Assembly: GCF_036588685.1 (NCBI RefSeq) | Contig: NC_086375.1 | Coordinates: 39,826,566 to 39,890,565, forward strand | Source: Mytilus trossulus | Lineage: Eukaryota > Mollusca > Bivalvia > Mytilida > Mytilidae | Reading direction: 5' to 3' | Length of the DNA stretch: 64,000 bases | In this document: positions 24,521-35,924 of the stretch, in pieces | How positions within the stretch are numbered: the stretch's first letter is position 1 | Layout: each line of letters opens with the position of its first letter | The notes under the pieces: generated by a model | Told to the model about the DNA's origin: nothing | The model's database searches: none | Seen by the model: the letters and a program-made list of their open reading frames with translations, nothing else | Program-made: the position numbers and the translations under genes

Positions 24521-25637
24521 TGTTTTGAAGATAACAAGTTATATTTAAGATTAGCGTAAAATAAAACAAAAACACAGACCATACAATAAAATGTATATAT
24601 ACATCCCAAAAAACAAACAAGATACAAAGTACAGATCTGAATCATGAACGTACGACTCAAATATTAAACAGTGCACTTCTAACATCCAATGGAATTTGTG
24701 TAAAGACGTCATTAACAGTAAGAGAAAAATATGACCTTGTGCAATGCTAAAATATAGATATTGACAGATTGTAGTATCGCAGAAGAGTATATGTGTACAT
24801 GCATAAAAATAATATCCAGTAAGCTTTTTATTATTTACATGCTTACCTTGTAAGTAATGGAGATTGTAGATATCATAAAAGAGATCTTTGATTATTCGTA
24901 TTATAGTACTTTTATTTTTATTTTTATATGCGTTTGATGTTTTTGAGCTTCTGATTTTGTTATATGACAAAGGACTTCCCTATTTGTATTTTCCTTGTTC
25001 GGTACTTTTTTTTTTGTTACTCTTTGTTATTTCCTTGGACGATCAGATGGTGTTCCATTTTTATCTATTTAGTATAGAGGTCTACTTATATTGTTCAATG
25101 TCAACATTTGGTCAAAATCCCTTTCTTCCAATTTGAAGGGGTTTGATGCCTGCTCCGTCCTACCCTATATAACTATAATTTAAAGATACATGTGTCATTA
25201 TCTTTCGAGTAATGTGGTATCAACTACAACTACAAAAAAATCCTCATGTATACCAGGGTTAAGATTTTGCACGCCAGTCGCACGTTTTGTCTACGAAAGA
25301 AGTGAAGCTCTAATGAAACAAAATCAAAAGACCAAATAAAGATGTACAGCATTGAGGACATAAATTCTGAAAGATTTTGCCAATTATAACAAAGTAATGT
25401 ATACATTACTGGTTTTAATGGAAAACACATTTCCAGAATTTAAAGTTTTGAAAGCGAGTTTGAAACACAGTCGCCCTGAAGAACAGAACAAAAAATTCAT
25501 AAAAGCATGCATTTGTTTACCATGAATTTTATGCTTTAGAATGTAACAAGATTGCATATGACAATGTAGAAAATAAAATTCTTAGGCGACTGAAATATCC
25601 TACGACTAATAGAATAATTAATACTTTTTTATTACAG
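24521..25637. other. Unassigned DNA with degenerate repeat pieces
   Basis: A very diverged R3 piece in reverse orientation lies at about 24920-25060 (GCGTTTGATGTTTTTGAGCT), and an R6 core at 25245-25320 (TACCAGGGTTAAGATTTTGC, then ACGCCAGTCGCACGTTTTGT). A 139-codon minus-strand frame at 24551-24970 and an overlapping 95-codon frame have no domain or splice support. Confidence 0.5.
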
Positions 25638-25892
25638 TTATGAGAAGTATGCCTTTTTATTCAAATCATTTTGTACACTGACTGTTTATTATAAAAAAGA
25701 TTATCAATTAAAGATAAATGGCTTATTTCATCGCCATCGGTCTCCACTTCAACACGGGGTTTCTTAATATTGAATTTCATGGATCAAATGAAGACAGTTT
25801 ATTTAAGTGACGAATTGTCGTTTGAAATTTTACATGATGGTTCAAAATATACTCCGAATTGTAATGTGAAGTTCATTAATGACAAAATGTAG
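25638..25892 (+). pseudogene. Possible frameshifted coding remnant
   Basis: After an acceptor-like TTTTTTATTACAG (AG at 25636-25637), a frame runs 42 codons to TAA at 25765-25767 (contains KKDYQLKINGLFHRHRSPLQ). A second frame, open across the end of the first, runs to TAG at 25890-25892 (contains LSDELSFEILHDGSKYTPNC). Both look more protein-like than the surroundings, and a single-base shift would link them. No family was recognised. It could be chance. Confidence 0.25.
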
Positions 25893-26989
25893 ACTGATTT
25901 ACGACACTACAACGAACAGCATGTCGGGTAGAGAGGTTAGTTTATCGTTTTAATATAATATAAAAATCAAATAAAAATCATACAGTGTATAAGAAAAAGA
26001 AGAGAGAAATAAGAACATAATGAAAGCTATTTTCTCTCATGCCGTTTTACGGTAAATAGAAAAACATAACTCGGGTAAGATATAATACAAGCCATGAGTT
26101 GCACATCTATACGGCGCCGAGTTAGACGACATGGTACGACACCAGACCAGTTTGCGGTAGGTACCACTAAAATATAGTAGCCATAAACTTTATAAATTAA
26201 TTATATAACATTTTTTTATGGTAAAGAACATTTCGTGCTAAGAAGTGCATACTTTGGTTATACTTGTCATTATTAGTATTACAAGTGACTTTTTTTTTAG
26301 CATATACATTAAATATAAAATAAGGTAAAACTATGTTTTAATAAAACCTTGAGATATTGCACACTTACATTCTAGCCATGAATTTGATAATTCTTGAAGA
26401 GTGTTGTGTTCTGTCTTAATAATAAAACGACCAGCTTTTCACTTTATCCGTCGAATGTAGTATCGAATGCACAAAATATATTGAAAAAGTTTCCTTATTG
26501 GGAGAAAAAAAATTGTTTATATTATCTACTTTTGTGTTCTTATTTGTGAATCTACTTGTTTTAATTAGGGATCGATACACAAATGTCAAAGACGTTCAGA
26601 AAGGATTGTATTGCTATAGAACAGACATTCTAGCAAATATATATTAAAAACACTGCAGTTATGTTTGTGCATATTGTCTACTTTTCTAAAAACAATTGGT
26701 ATAACAAATAAAGACAACAGTAGTATACCGCTTTTCGAAAGTCATAAATCGATCGAGATAAAACAAATCCGGATTACAAACTAAAAACGAGGGAAAAACA
26801 ATAATTTAGTTTAAAGTGAAACGAAGCTTCAAATTTGACCAAATCAATGAACTTGTTTTAGTATGTAAGTTGAATGGCTAATTTGTACAATAAGTCTCAT
26901 GTACAAATGAAAACAACATCTTCATTTTATTCTTATCTTTGAGACATTAACATCAGTACACTTATAATGCTCTTCAACTTCGTTTATTT
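25893..26989. other. Unassigned intergenic DNA
   Basis: An ATG-led stretch at 26094-26153 (contains IRRRVRRHGTTPDQ) is followed by a GTAGGT donor-like site, but no partner exon could be found. Otherwise AT-rich with nothing recognisable. Confidence 0.4.
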
Positions 26990-27370
26990 GGCTTTTTAAT
27001 CATTTTTTTTCAAAACGCGCGTCTGGTGTTAATTTAAAATTTAAATCCTGGTATCTATGAGGAGTTTTTTTGATGCCACTGCTGGTGGAGTTTTTATTTC
27101 CAAAAGGTATCAAAGCCCAGTAGGTTACACTTCTGTGTTGACATGAATTATCATTGATATGGTCGTACTTAAAAAATTACTGGTTACAAAACATTGATGT
27201 TTTTTAAATACTAAGGCTTTTTTACCTCAGGTATAGATTACATTAGCTGTATTTGGAAAACTTTCAGGATTTGTTTTATTGATTCAACGTCAATGATAAG
27301 TCTTTTGTAGTCAAAACAGGCGTCTGGCGCAAATACAAAATTTAAATCCTGGTATTTATGATGAGTTTAT
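26990..27370 (-). repeat. R6 repeat unit with both flanking cores
   Basis: Two reverse-orientation R6 cores (AAAACGCGCGTCTGGTGTTA near 27014 and AAAACAGGCGTCTGGCGCAA near 27315) bracket one full unit containing GATGCCACTGCTGGTGGAGT and TTCTGTGTTGACATGAATTA. Unit length is about 300 bp against about 355 bp in the main array. Confidence 0.85.
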
Positions 27371-28045
27371 TTACAACAAGAATAAGAAGTGATCTAACAT
27401 TACTCTTCTTGTTAAAGATCCGCCAAATGCACTGCCCAATATTGAAATGGAAAACCGTGATGGAATTACAAGATACTTAACGTGAAAGGCAGGCGGTATT
27501 TTGAAAGTAAAAAAGAACAGAGATATTCGTATGATTTATGTTCGATTTTGTATGAGTAGATTATGTATCAAGGGCACAACTAGTAAACTTCGTCACAATT
27601 ACTCGAAACATAATGAGAAACTATTTTTGTTTTGCTATCAACAATCACCGAATGAGTTATTTTTATCGATTATATATGTTATGGATTCGTAATAAATGGT
27701 AACAACACATCAAAGAGGACCTAATTTAGAACTTATGCTTGTTTTGGTTGAAGAATCAGCATAAAGATACACCCATTTCACGAACCTGCCTACATTTTAT
27801 GGTGTATCTACATGCATATCTACCTTTTATACTCATCTTTCTATTTTTACTTGGCATAGGTTAACAATTGATCATAACATATCTTTATATGTAAAACATT
27901 CAATATTCAACACTACATCTTTTAAGGAAAAGAAGGACATGTTATGTCACTGCTCGCAAATAAATGGGTTAATATATGTACATGACTGATAATTCCATGT
28001 CATACCAAGCTTAGTATACACCTCAACACAGAGTTAGGTTTTCCT
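27371..28045. other. Unassigned intergenic DNA
   Basis: A short frame near 27400-27480 (contains LLVKDPPNALPNIEMENRDG) is protein-like but begins at an in-frame stop with no acceptor. It is not called. Confidence 0.4.
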
Positions 28046-28435
28046 AAATAAAATTGAGAATGGAAATGGGGAATGTGTCAAAGAGACAACAACCCGACCA
28101 AAATAAAAAAACACAACAGCAGAAGTTCACCAACAGGTCTTCAATGTAGCGAGAAATTCCCGCACCCGGAGGCGTCCTTCAGCTGGCCCCTAAACAAATA
28201 TATACTAGTTCAGTGATAATGAACGCCATACTAATTTCCAAATTGTACACAAGAAACTAAAATTTAAATAATACAAGACTAACAAAGGCCAGAGGCTCCT
28301 GACTTGGGACAGGCGCAAAAATGCGGCGGGGTTAAACATGTTTGTGAGATCTCAACCCTCCCCCTATACCTCCAACCAGTGTAGAAAAGTAAAAGCATAA
28401 CAATACGCACATTAAAATTCAGTTCAAGAGAACTG
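28046..28435 (+). repeat. R4 repeat, near full length, inserted in a lectin exon
   Basis: Runs from AAAATTGAGAATGGAAATGG through CCCGCACCCGGAGGCGTCC and CTGACTTGGGACAGGCGCAA to CACATTAAAATTCAGTTCAA. Its right end abuts the truncated C-type lectin exon at 28436. The 68-codon minus-strand frame at 28279-28485 is an artefact spanning the junction. Confidence 0.9.
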
Positions 28436-28530
28436 CATACCATCTGAAATATGATTGTTTTGCTTCTGTTGTAGCTTTCTGCCATACACCTTCATAGTTA
28501 AAATCTGATACGCCAATCCAAAAATTCGAA
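28436..28530 (-). pseudogene. Truncated C-type lectin-like domain exon
   Basis: The minus strand encodes SNFWIGVSDFNYEGVWQKAT followed by TEAKQSYFRWYA. This aligns residue for residue with the start of exon 3 of the intact lectin at 43631-43845 (CWIGITDMYSEGAWQKATT, ...YFRW). The match stops right after FRWYA, where the R4 repeat begins, so the EPN and WND parts are missing. No functional lectin can result. Upstream (28531-28560) the frame stays open for some residues, but no clear acceptor was found. Best read as a dead or deleted tandem paralogue. Confidence 0.8.
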
Positions 28531-28631
28531 TGTTCAAATACATTCAAATGCATACTTGCACGAATAGCCAACATGATACCATTAAGTATTTATTATGATT
28601 ATCAAACAGCTTTTTGGGATCAAAATAGTGA
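28531..28631. other. Flank of the broken lectin exon
   Basis: Could be part of the same ancestral exon or its intron; the boundary is unresolved. Confidence 0.4.
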
Positions 28632-28935
28632 GCTAAAAGTAAAATCACAAAAATACACAACACTGTGGAAATTCAAAACGGACAATCTCTAGTCAAATGG
28701 CAAAATCAAAAGCTAAAACACATCAAACGGATGGATAGCAACTGTCATATTGCTGACTTGTTAAGGCATGGTCTTACATTAATGTACAAAATGGCGGAAT
28801 AAACCTGGATTTATAGCTAGCTAAACATCTCACTTGTATTATAGTTGCATAAAATTCCATTGTATTGACAATAACGATAAGTATGTGAACAAAACAAACA
28901 GACATGATAGGTAAAAGTATTGACACATTGTTGCT
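28632..28935 (+). repeat. R3 repeat, near full length
   Basis: AAAGTAAAATCACAAAAATA, then CAACTGTCATATTGCTGACT, then AATAAACCTGGATTTATAGC, ending GTGAACAAAACAAACAGACA. Confidence 0.9.
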
Positions 28936-29993
28936 TTGTTCGGTTTGCTTGATATTCTTATTATTTTGGGAGTCTACTCTTATATCATTGCATACATGAG
29001 TTCAGGTAAAATAACGAATCTAAATATACTATGAACACTTTTTATAATCCTGGTACTTTTGATAACTATTTGTATATGTGAGTCAAATTTTTAGTCTTAA
29101 TACTTTTTATGTTCGTAACCTAGTATGTTATAGTATTGCTTCAAAGGTATGTCCTTATCTTCAACCAACATTTAATTCAAATAAAATGCTTCGTACAATG
29201 TGATGACGTTCTGCTGATGCACGACAGATGCAACACTGGACGTCAAGCTAGCATTAACCAAACAAGCAAACATATACCAGAGTAAGTTATTTTCATTAGC
29301 AATATTATCATCACCATTATCATTCAATTCATTCGGACTGTTGTTACTCTAAATTGTTCGAAAACCAGCAATATTTAGACTTTGAGAAATTACAAATTCA
29401 GCGACCTCAACCCTTCAACCGGTTGTCCGATTTTTCTGAAATTTCAGAGCAGATATATCTTCACTTGATAAACAATATAACCTCGTGTCAGATTTGCTCT
29501 CAATGATTGGTTTCAAGAAACCAAAATCCTTTTTTGAGTTCTTGAGCTATGACTTATATATATTTTCATGACGGAATATAGTTATTCATAAGAATGAGTT
29601 TCTAATAATTTCGTCAGAAAACATTTTTATGAATATTAAATTAATTTCAAAACATAATAAACAATGGTGCAATTAATGCAGATGGCTTGAGCCTTTTTAC
29701 ATTACATGTGCACACAAAAATCGAATGTCATTTGCTAGCCGCGAGGTTTAGATGAGTTGTAAAGGTAAAGTTGGCTTTACAGATGTCTAGTTTTAAGTTC
29801 GATTCTTTGCTTCCCTTTTCGATTTTTTTTTGCTTTTTGTGCATTTCTTACTTTGTGTGTAATTGTTAATATTTGTATTATGAGAACGAATATTTTCTGT
29901 CTGTTTTTCATCTTCTGATTGTTGTCTATTTTACAAGAACTTTAAGAAATCTGACATACCAATAATTTGCATTTCTGACTCGAACCTTTCAAT
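28936..29993. other. Unassigned intergenic DNA
   Basis: AT-rich with no gene or recognised repeat. Confidence 0.45.
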
Positions 29994-30659
29994 TGGCATT
30001 TATCCGTTTCAGATCCGTTCATCTTCCGTTTTATCCGTTATATGTCCAGTATAAGTCCGTTGGTGAATTTATCTTCCAGACCTCAAACGGATGTATAACG
30101 GATACAAAACGGAAACGAAACGGACGCCTTACAGAGGTTAAACGGACATTTTTCCTTGGGACGTCCGTTCAAAATGTTGAACATGCTCAAAATTTTCTAC
30201 CGGACAAAACGGTTACACCTTAACGGATAGCTCGAACGGATGCCTAACGGATAACTTTTTTTCAATCCGTTCATGTCCGTGATTCGTCCGTTCTTATCCG
30301 TTAGAGGTCCGTCCATATCCGTTGCATGTCCGTTTAGCGTATATTTTATCCGTTGACGTTCGTTTTGTCAGGTTGAAAATTTTGAGCATGTTCAAAACTT
30401 TGAACGGACGTCCAACGGATGAAATAGCCGTTGAAAATCCGGTAGGCATCTTGTACGGTACTCGTCCGTTTCGTTTCCGTTTTGTATCCGGTACGTGTCT
30501 GTTATACATCAGTTGGGGGTCTGGCATTTAAATTCACCAACGGACTTCGAACGGACGTCTAACGAATAAAACGGATGTTGAACGAAAGCCACTAAACTGA
30601 AACGAACTTCTACCGGACGTATAACGGATAATGAACGGATCTGAAACGGATAAATGCCA
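29994..30659. mobile_element. Foldback element built of ACGGA/TCCGT motifs
   Basis: The outer ends are inverted: TGGCATTTATCCGTTTCAGA on the left and its reverse complement ending at 30659. Deeper segments are mirrored too: AACATGCTCAAAATTTT (30179) faces AAAATTTTGAGCATGTT (30376), and AAACGGAAACGAAACGGAC (30107) faces GTCCGTTTCGTTTCCGTTTT (30464). The right arm is longer by about 60 bp. By hand count, ACGGA or TCCGT occurs about 32 times in 666 bp, against 1-2 expected by chance. Orientation blocks alternate (TCCGTT outer-left, AACGGA inner-left, TCCGTT centre, AACGGA outer-right). Long frames on both strands are by-products. Flanks CTTTCAAT and CTACAAAT share 5 of 8 positions, weak for a target duplication. 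Confidence 0.8.
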
Positions 30660-30904
30660 CTACAAATGTCAATGCAGAAAATTATATTTTTAAAGGTTCA
30701 TTATTTCCTATTATTCATAATATATATAATCGATCTTAGAGTATGGGCACGTCTTCACAATCAAGCAGCTCTTATTTAGGCCAGATATTGCCTTTTGGCG
30801 GCATTTTGTGGAACAAACCAAAACCAGTTACTCAGAAACATTTTGAATATTTATGCGATGTACATGTATTATTCTGGTCACCTTGAATTTTTTAGTATAT
30901 CTTG
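30660..30904. other. Spacer between foldback and solo arm
   Basis: About 245 bp without ACGGA/TCCGT motifs; nothing recognisable. Confidence 0.5.
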
Positions 30905-31150
30905 TTCATCCGTTTTATCCGTTACGCTTCCGTTAGGTGTCCGTTTTATGCGGTACTCGTCCGTTGGATGTACATTCAACATCCGTTCTGTCCGTTAAGT
31001 TTTCGTTTTTCGTCCGTTGCATATCCGTTGTGTGTCCGTTTTGAATTCGTTACGCGTCCATGTTATTTGGTCGGCACATCATCGGACTCCCAACGGATAA
31101 CAATTTTGTCACGAACAAGTTTTATTTTAATCCGTTAGACGTCCGTTTGT
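30905..31150. mobile_element. Solo arm related to the ACGGA foldback
   Basis: About 13 TCCGT/ACGGA motifs in 245 bp, nearly all as TCCGTT (ATCCGTTTTATCCGTTACGC, GTTGCATATCCGTTGTGTGT). No mirrored arm is present in the window, so it is either a half element or a relative with a different layout. Confidence 0.65.
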
Positions 31151-31235
31151 GCTACCCGGTAAGGTGTCACCGAGGCTTTATGAGTCTGTTCGAGCTATCT
31201 AGTAAGGTATGACCGAGGCTTTTCTCACACACAGA

Positions 31236-31625
31236 AACGAACTATAATATAAAAATTACACTGTCATGGCAGTTTGAGATAAAAATGGTGGGTTGAAACT
31301 GGTTTTGTGGCATGCCAAATCACCCGATTTAGTGGCAATGTTAATTTTAACATTAAAATGACAAAATTACATGACAGAACTACACTACAAATAAATTTGA
31401 AAACATAAAGGACAGAGAAACAAACGTTTAAAAGCAAACAACAGGTACCTGGTTAAAAAAATAATACGTCAGACGCGCACCACGTCCACACAAGACTAAC
31501 CAGCGACGCCCAGATGAAAAAGACGTTTGAAAGCCAAAACAAGTACAAAGCTGAAAAGCAAAAAGGACCAAAAGTAAAAAAAAAGTTGCGACCAATACGG
31601 CCAGGGTTAGCCATCACCAGTGTTA
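31236..31625 (-). repeat. R7 repeat
   Basis: Reverse complement of the 20815 and 45268 copies: GAAACGAACTATAATATAAA, AATGGTGGGTTGAAACTGGT, TACGTCAGACGCGCACCACG, ACCAATACGGCCAGGGTTAG. Confidence 0.9.
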
Positions 31626-32805
31626 CACTCAAAGTGACGGCATATTTGAATTTTGATACGAGTTCCTAAAATAAAGAAAGGATTTAGATGAATTTCAAGA
31701 AGATTCAAAACGTTTTGCGATAAATATGTTATGAACAAATGTTTTAAATTTTGCTGAAATTTTTGGACCATCGAGCAACCGAAAAGATGGAACTACAGAT
31801 TTTGTATTTTCATCGCTATAATGAAGTTTATTTTTATTGAAAGAAAGACAACTTCAGTATTTATTTCGAAAAATTTATATCGATTAAACTGTTCCATATT
31901 CATACTGTTAGTGGAACATTGTAAAGGGAAAGTTCTCCATACATCAACAATGTACATAATATAATTTAGAAAAAGACTCACTTACACTAATCAACTGTAA
32001 TGTAACAAATGTTGGTCACACACGTTTTCCTTTGTTATTTCTCATTTTTTATATAAAGTGATACATACACTGTATTTTGGTTTATTTATTCAAATAACAA
32101 TATATGTATTACATGTTTTGGTTTCCTTGTCTATCTTTTTTTCTCGACACATGCTAATTGGTATTGCAATAGCTTACACCACTTGGTAAGACCGTCGTCT
32201 GTATTAAAATACAACAAATACCTTCAAGTAAAGGCTAGTTTTAAAGTGAAATATATCTTTCCTGGACTGATCTAATAGTAAAATAAAAGTAGAAATTTTA
32301 TTTGATTTAAAGTATTCGAGTATTTAAAACTGAAAAAAAAAGATTATATATTATATCACTGAAGGAACTTAAACTATGGGTGATATTAAAATAGAAAGTT
32401 AAATGATCTCTTCACGAGAATAATAATTTATCACTGATCTATAAAGATATATGAAATTCTCCCTCGTTAACTATTTCAAACATAACTTTAGAGTTCGCGA
32501 GAATGCTGCATTGCTCTACTGGTGTTGATGCATACTTTTATATTGATTCAGTGTGAATGTGGTTTTAGCGGAAGGTCGCCTATTGATTCAGTATCATTTT
32601 GAATTTAAATATTTAGATAATCAATGTCATTTTTTTAATTTAAAACTGTTCTTTATATTTCAGAAGGAAATTAAAAAAAGGCTTCAGGCAAACACGGATA
32701 ACAATAGTCACCCAAAACAAAAGGTAATTTCTGATATGGTTTTCTCAACAAAAACAAGCGCCACTGATTTGGAGTATGTGTTTCATGTTCATAGTTGAAC
32801 AGCTT
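31626..32805. other. Unassigned DNA in the decayed lectin region
   Basis: No lectin exon could be recognised here, although it lies between the exon 3 fragment at 28.4 kb and the promoter-like remnant at 32.8 kb. The short frame at 32553-32798 has no support. Confidence 0.45.
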
Positions 32806-32905
32806 CATTTTCCTTATTCTGTATGCTTCTCAGAAATCGTCGATATTCCTTTTTTGCGTGTTTCATTTTACACACCACAATATGTTGCTATATAGTAATA
32901 CATGA
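32806..32905 (-). pseudogene. Lectin paralogue 5' region remnant
   Basis: TTATTCTGTATGCTTC, then GAAATCGTC, then TTTGCGTGTT and a CTATATAG box (32888-32895) align in order and spacing with 50690-50795, the region just upstream of the intact lectin ATG. A minus-strand ATG (32808-32806) aligns with the lectin start, but downstream it reads MKLFNYEHE rather than a signal peptide. It looks like the 5' end of a decayed tandem copy whose exon 3 fragment lies at 28.4 kb. Confidence 0.6.
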
Positions 32906-33594
32906 TACAGTATCACATGGAATGGAAGCATGGTTACCTATTATTACTACAAATATTAATGTCACTGATAATGAGAAGAATGGTAATAATGATAATACTA
33001 CTCAAAAATAATAACCTTTAATATGCAACCAATTCTTGTTAGTAAGAATACAAAAACCATAAAATGTTCTGAGTTGAGATATAAACAACAAAACAGATAT
33101 ACACAATTATTTAGTGCCATTGTCCCTCTCATCAGTTATCATGGCATATCATAGCGAATGTAACTGTTTTAATATAATTTTTTTACAATTTGACAGAAGG
33201 AACTGTACGCACGCTTAACGTGTCATACGTATCAATGCTTTTTGAGTTAATTCTGATTTTTGAATTCCTTTTTGAATTCGAAAAATGCATGTTATTTTAA
33301 CATGTCAAACTTTAATTTTCTTGCAACATAGAAACTTTCGAAAGTCACTACCACCCCACTCCCAAATAATCTGATTTTATTTATTTTTCCAAAGAAAATA
33401 CATTGTCAAATTATTTGGCCTTCCAGAAAGCCCCTATCCACCTTGTTCTTTTACTTGTTCAACTTAGTGGGCAACTCTGCCACTTCATATAAGTTCCCGT
33501 GTAACTTATTTCAATAAGTTTCCGTGTAACTTATTTCATTACTGTTGATGATCGTTTATTTGTTGGTTGTTATTATATGTCCATTTATCATATA
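32906..33594. other. Unassigned AT-rich DNA
   Basis: A small local duplication, AGTTCCCGTGTAACTTATTTCA and AGTTTCCGTGTAACTTATTTCA type, lies around 33492-33540. Otherwise nothing recognisable. Confidence 0.45.
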
Positions 33595-33845
33595 TCAAAA
33601 AGTAAAATCACAAAAAATACTGAACTTAGAGGAAAATCAATTTGGAAAGTACATAATCACATGGAAAAATCAAATAACAAAACGCATCAAAAACGAATGG
33701 ACGAGAACTGTCATATTCCTGAATTGGTACAGGAATTTTCAAATGTAGAAAATGGTGGATTAAACCTGGTTCTATAGCGCTTACCCTCTCACTTTAATGA
33801 CTCATCAAATTCCGTTTATTTACATTGATACAAGCACAAATCATC
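33595..33845 (+). repeat. R3 repeat
   Basis: AAAAAGTAAAATCACAAAAA, then GAACTGTCATATTCCTGAAT, then AATGGTGGATTAAACCTGGT. Frames at 33545-33777 run through it. Confidence 0.9.
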
Positions 33846-34974
33846 AAAATGTTACAAATGCAGTCAGTACTGGATTTCATACACTTGTTCTTATTATTAT
33901 CTTCTGTAGATTATCACTGATTTTCACTGATGTTAAAAATAATAGTACCAGTTGTACATCTATAGTATTTGATTGCAGTTGATATTTCTTGTTGAAATAA
34001 TAATAAAAAAACAGAGAATACTGAGGCAACGGCCATTCAACTTTCGAGCAGGGGGTGAAGTGTTTATTCCTATTACATGTATTGACATTTGGTTTTTCAA
34101 TGAACAGACAATATATGATCACAAAAATACATTTTTCTGCAGAATCTTCCAATAATATCTCTCATTTGATCAGTATATAAAAATCATTAAAGATTTTGGG
34201 AGAAAACGATATAATTTTTGTTCACAAAAACACCCATTCTTTTTTAACAATCTGCTTATATTTTTTTTCCTACAGAATTTCAAATTAATCAGAAATTTCT
34301 TTCTACAGTCACTACTCATCACACTGAGAAATAACTTTAAATTAACTTAATTGTTGTTAATGTCTGTGTCATTTTGGTCTTTTGTGGATAGTTGTCTCAT
34401 TGGCAATCATACCACATCTTCTTTTATATTAATATTAATGAATCTGGAAAAAGAGACTGATACTTGCAATCGTTAAAATGACAACGACAACACTAGATAA
34501 TTCTTGCAGCATATCTACCCTTTATTCACAAGAGCTATTTGAAGATATGATTTTATGATAAACTGCACTATAGTACGTTGGAGATATTTATATCGTCACG
34601 AGTTAGACGACATATTTTGCCGACTAGAAATGATCTAGAGACAAACTTCTTTAATAGAACCACTTCGACAACGAGGGACAACGCAAAAAATAGAAAACGC
34701 AAATTGGACAGCAAACTGAAGAACCATTTCAACATTGGAAACTATTTTGGAAACATGTTCCTCCTGGTGTAGTATTTTAATGTTCGAAATTCTGTTTTTC
34801 ATTATAAGTCTTACATGTAAACGAATGTGCATATAAATGTTGTTGTGCTAAATTATATTTATATATAATTTTACATCATTCCAGAATTATTTTATGGTTT
34901 AAGGTAGTTTTGTCTGAAATACTTGACTTTGATTAATTGAACGTCTAAATTGGTCTTTAAATTTCTTTATAAAG
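33846..34974. other. Unassigned DNA with an R5 fragment
   Basis: An R5 end lies at 34350-34425 (AATTGTTGTTAATGTCTGTG, TTGTCTCATTGGCAATCATA). A 64-codon frame at 34578-34772 after an acceptor-like CACTATAG (charged, contains TRNDLETNFFNRTTSTTRDN) has no recognised family and no donor. Confidence 0.45.
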
Positions 34975-35100
34975 AAAATGGTGATTAAACATGGTTTTAT
35001 AGACAGCCAAACCTCCTAATTGCACGACAGTCGCAAGAATTCCAATATATTTGCTAGCAAAGCAAACAGACATATACCAGGTAAAAATGTCAAACATTAA
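34975..35100 (+). repeat. R3 repeat, 3' fragment
   Basis: AAAATGGTGATTAAACATGG, then GCAAAGCAAACAGACATATA, matching only the 3' half of R3. Confidence 0.75.
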
Positions 35101-35924
35101 GGCAAAGCAGTAATCGTTGTGTTTCAATCTTATTTCACTATAAAAGAAAAAAACTGTCAACAAAGAAAAACAATTTTTTTTTTTAAATACTATGAGGATA
35201 AAAACATTTGTTTTGCTGTTTACGGGTACAGTAGCTGCATGTGCAGATAAAAACTTATCGAGTCGATATTTATTGATTAAACTCATGTGATTCTTAGATA
35301 ATGTTTAACTTGTTCTATTTTACCAAATTATATCACAAGAAATAAAGAGTGTTTTTTTTAAATTCCAATTTAAATTTGGTGTTGCAATACTTTTTTCCAT
35401 GTGTATATATAGACAAAGAACATCAACAAAATTAAAGGACACGAAAGGACCATAGCATAGTAACACAATGGCGTGCCACATCTAAAGAAAATTACCAAAA
35501 GCAGGACTTAACAGTAAAGGTAATAAATATACAGAGACAATTTAAAAGAACAATATTATTTATATTGCATATGATATACAACGTCATTACATAGATTCTA
35601 TACGTCAAGACCATCATGTATTATTTGTGAAGTTGATACGAAATAATTATCTTCTGATGGTCGGTTTTAGAAGAAAAAAATCGAAACTTTTTATGCTACT
35701 CAATAAAACGTCATAGGTGTCTTGACGGGAACTTGATAAACACATATTGTGTCAGAGAACGCGTGGAGCAGAATCTGATTATCCATACGAAGTCTTTATT
35801 TTTCTATGTCGCGTTCAGTTGTTTTCTGTTGGTATAAGTTTTTTCTGTTTTAGCAATGACTATGCCATAATAAAATGAGTTTGTGTGTTTGCAAAAAAAA
35901 CTAATCTTCACAACTGACCAACTG
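35101..35924. other. Unassigned intergenic DNA
   Basis: Nothing recognisable. Confidence 0.45.

Noticed and set aside
24551-24970. 139-codon minus-strand frame
   Set aside because: Low-complexity Tyr/Leu/Phe composition overlapping degenerate R3 sequence; a second frame overlaps it on the same strand; no homology recognised.
26094-26158. Short ATG-led exon candidate ending at GTAGGT
   Set aside because: No downstream exon in matching phase was found; a similar RVRRH string at 34.6 kb is too short to prove a relation.
27396-27480. Ig-domain-like string near LLVKDPPNALPNIEME
   Set aside because: Preceded by an in-frame stop with no acceptor between, and no second exon; too short to support.
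29993-31138. Five frames on both strands across the ACGGA foldback
   Set aside because: Mirror-image reading of the inverted arms; no codon bias or domain, and the frames follow the motif repeats.
34578-34772. 64-codon charged frame after an acceptor-like site
   Set aside because: No recognised family, no partner exon, and length near chance expectation.
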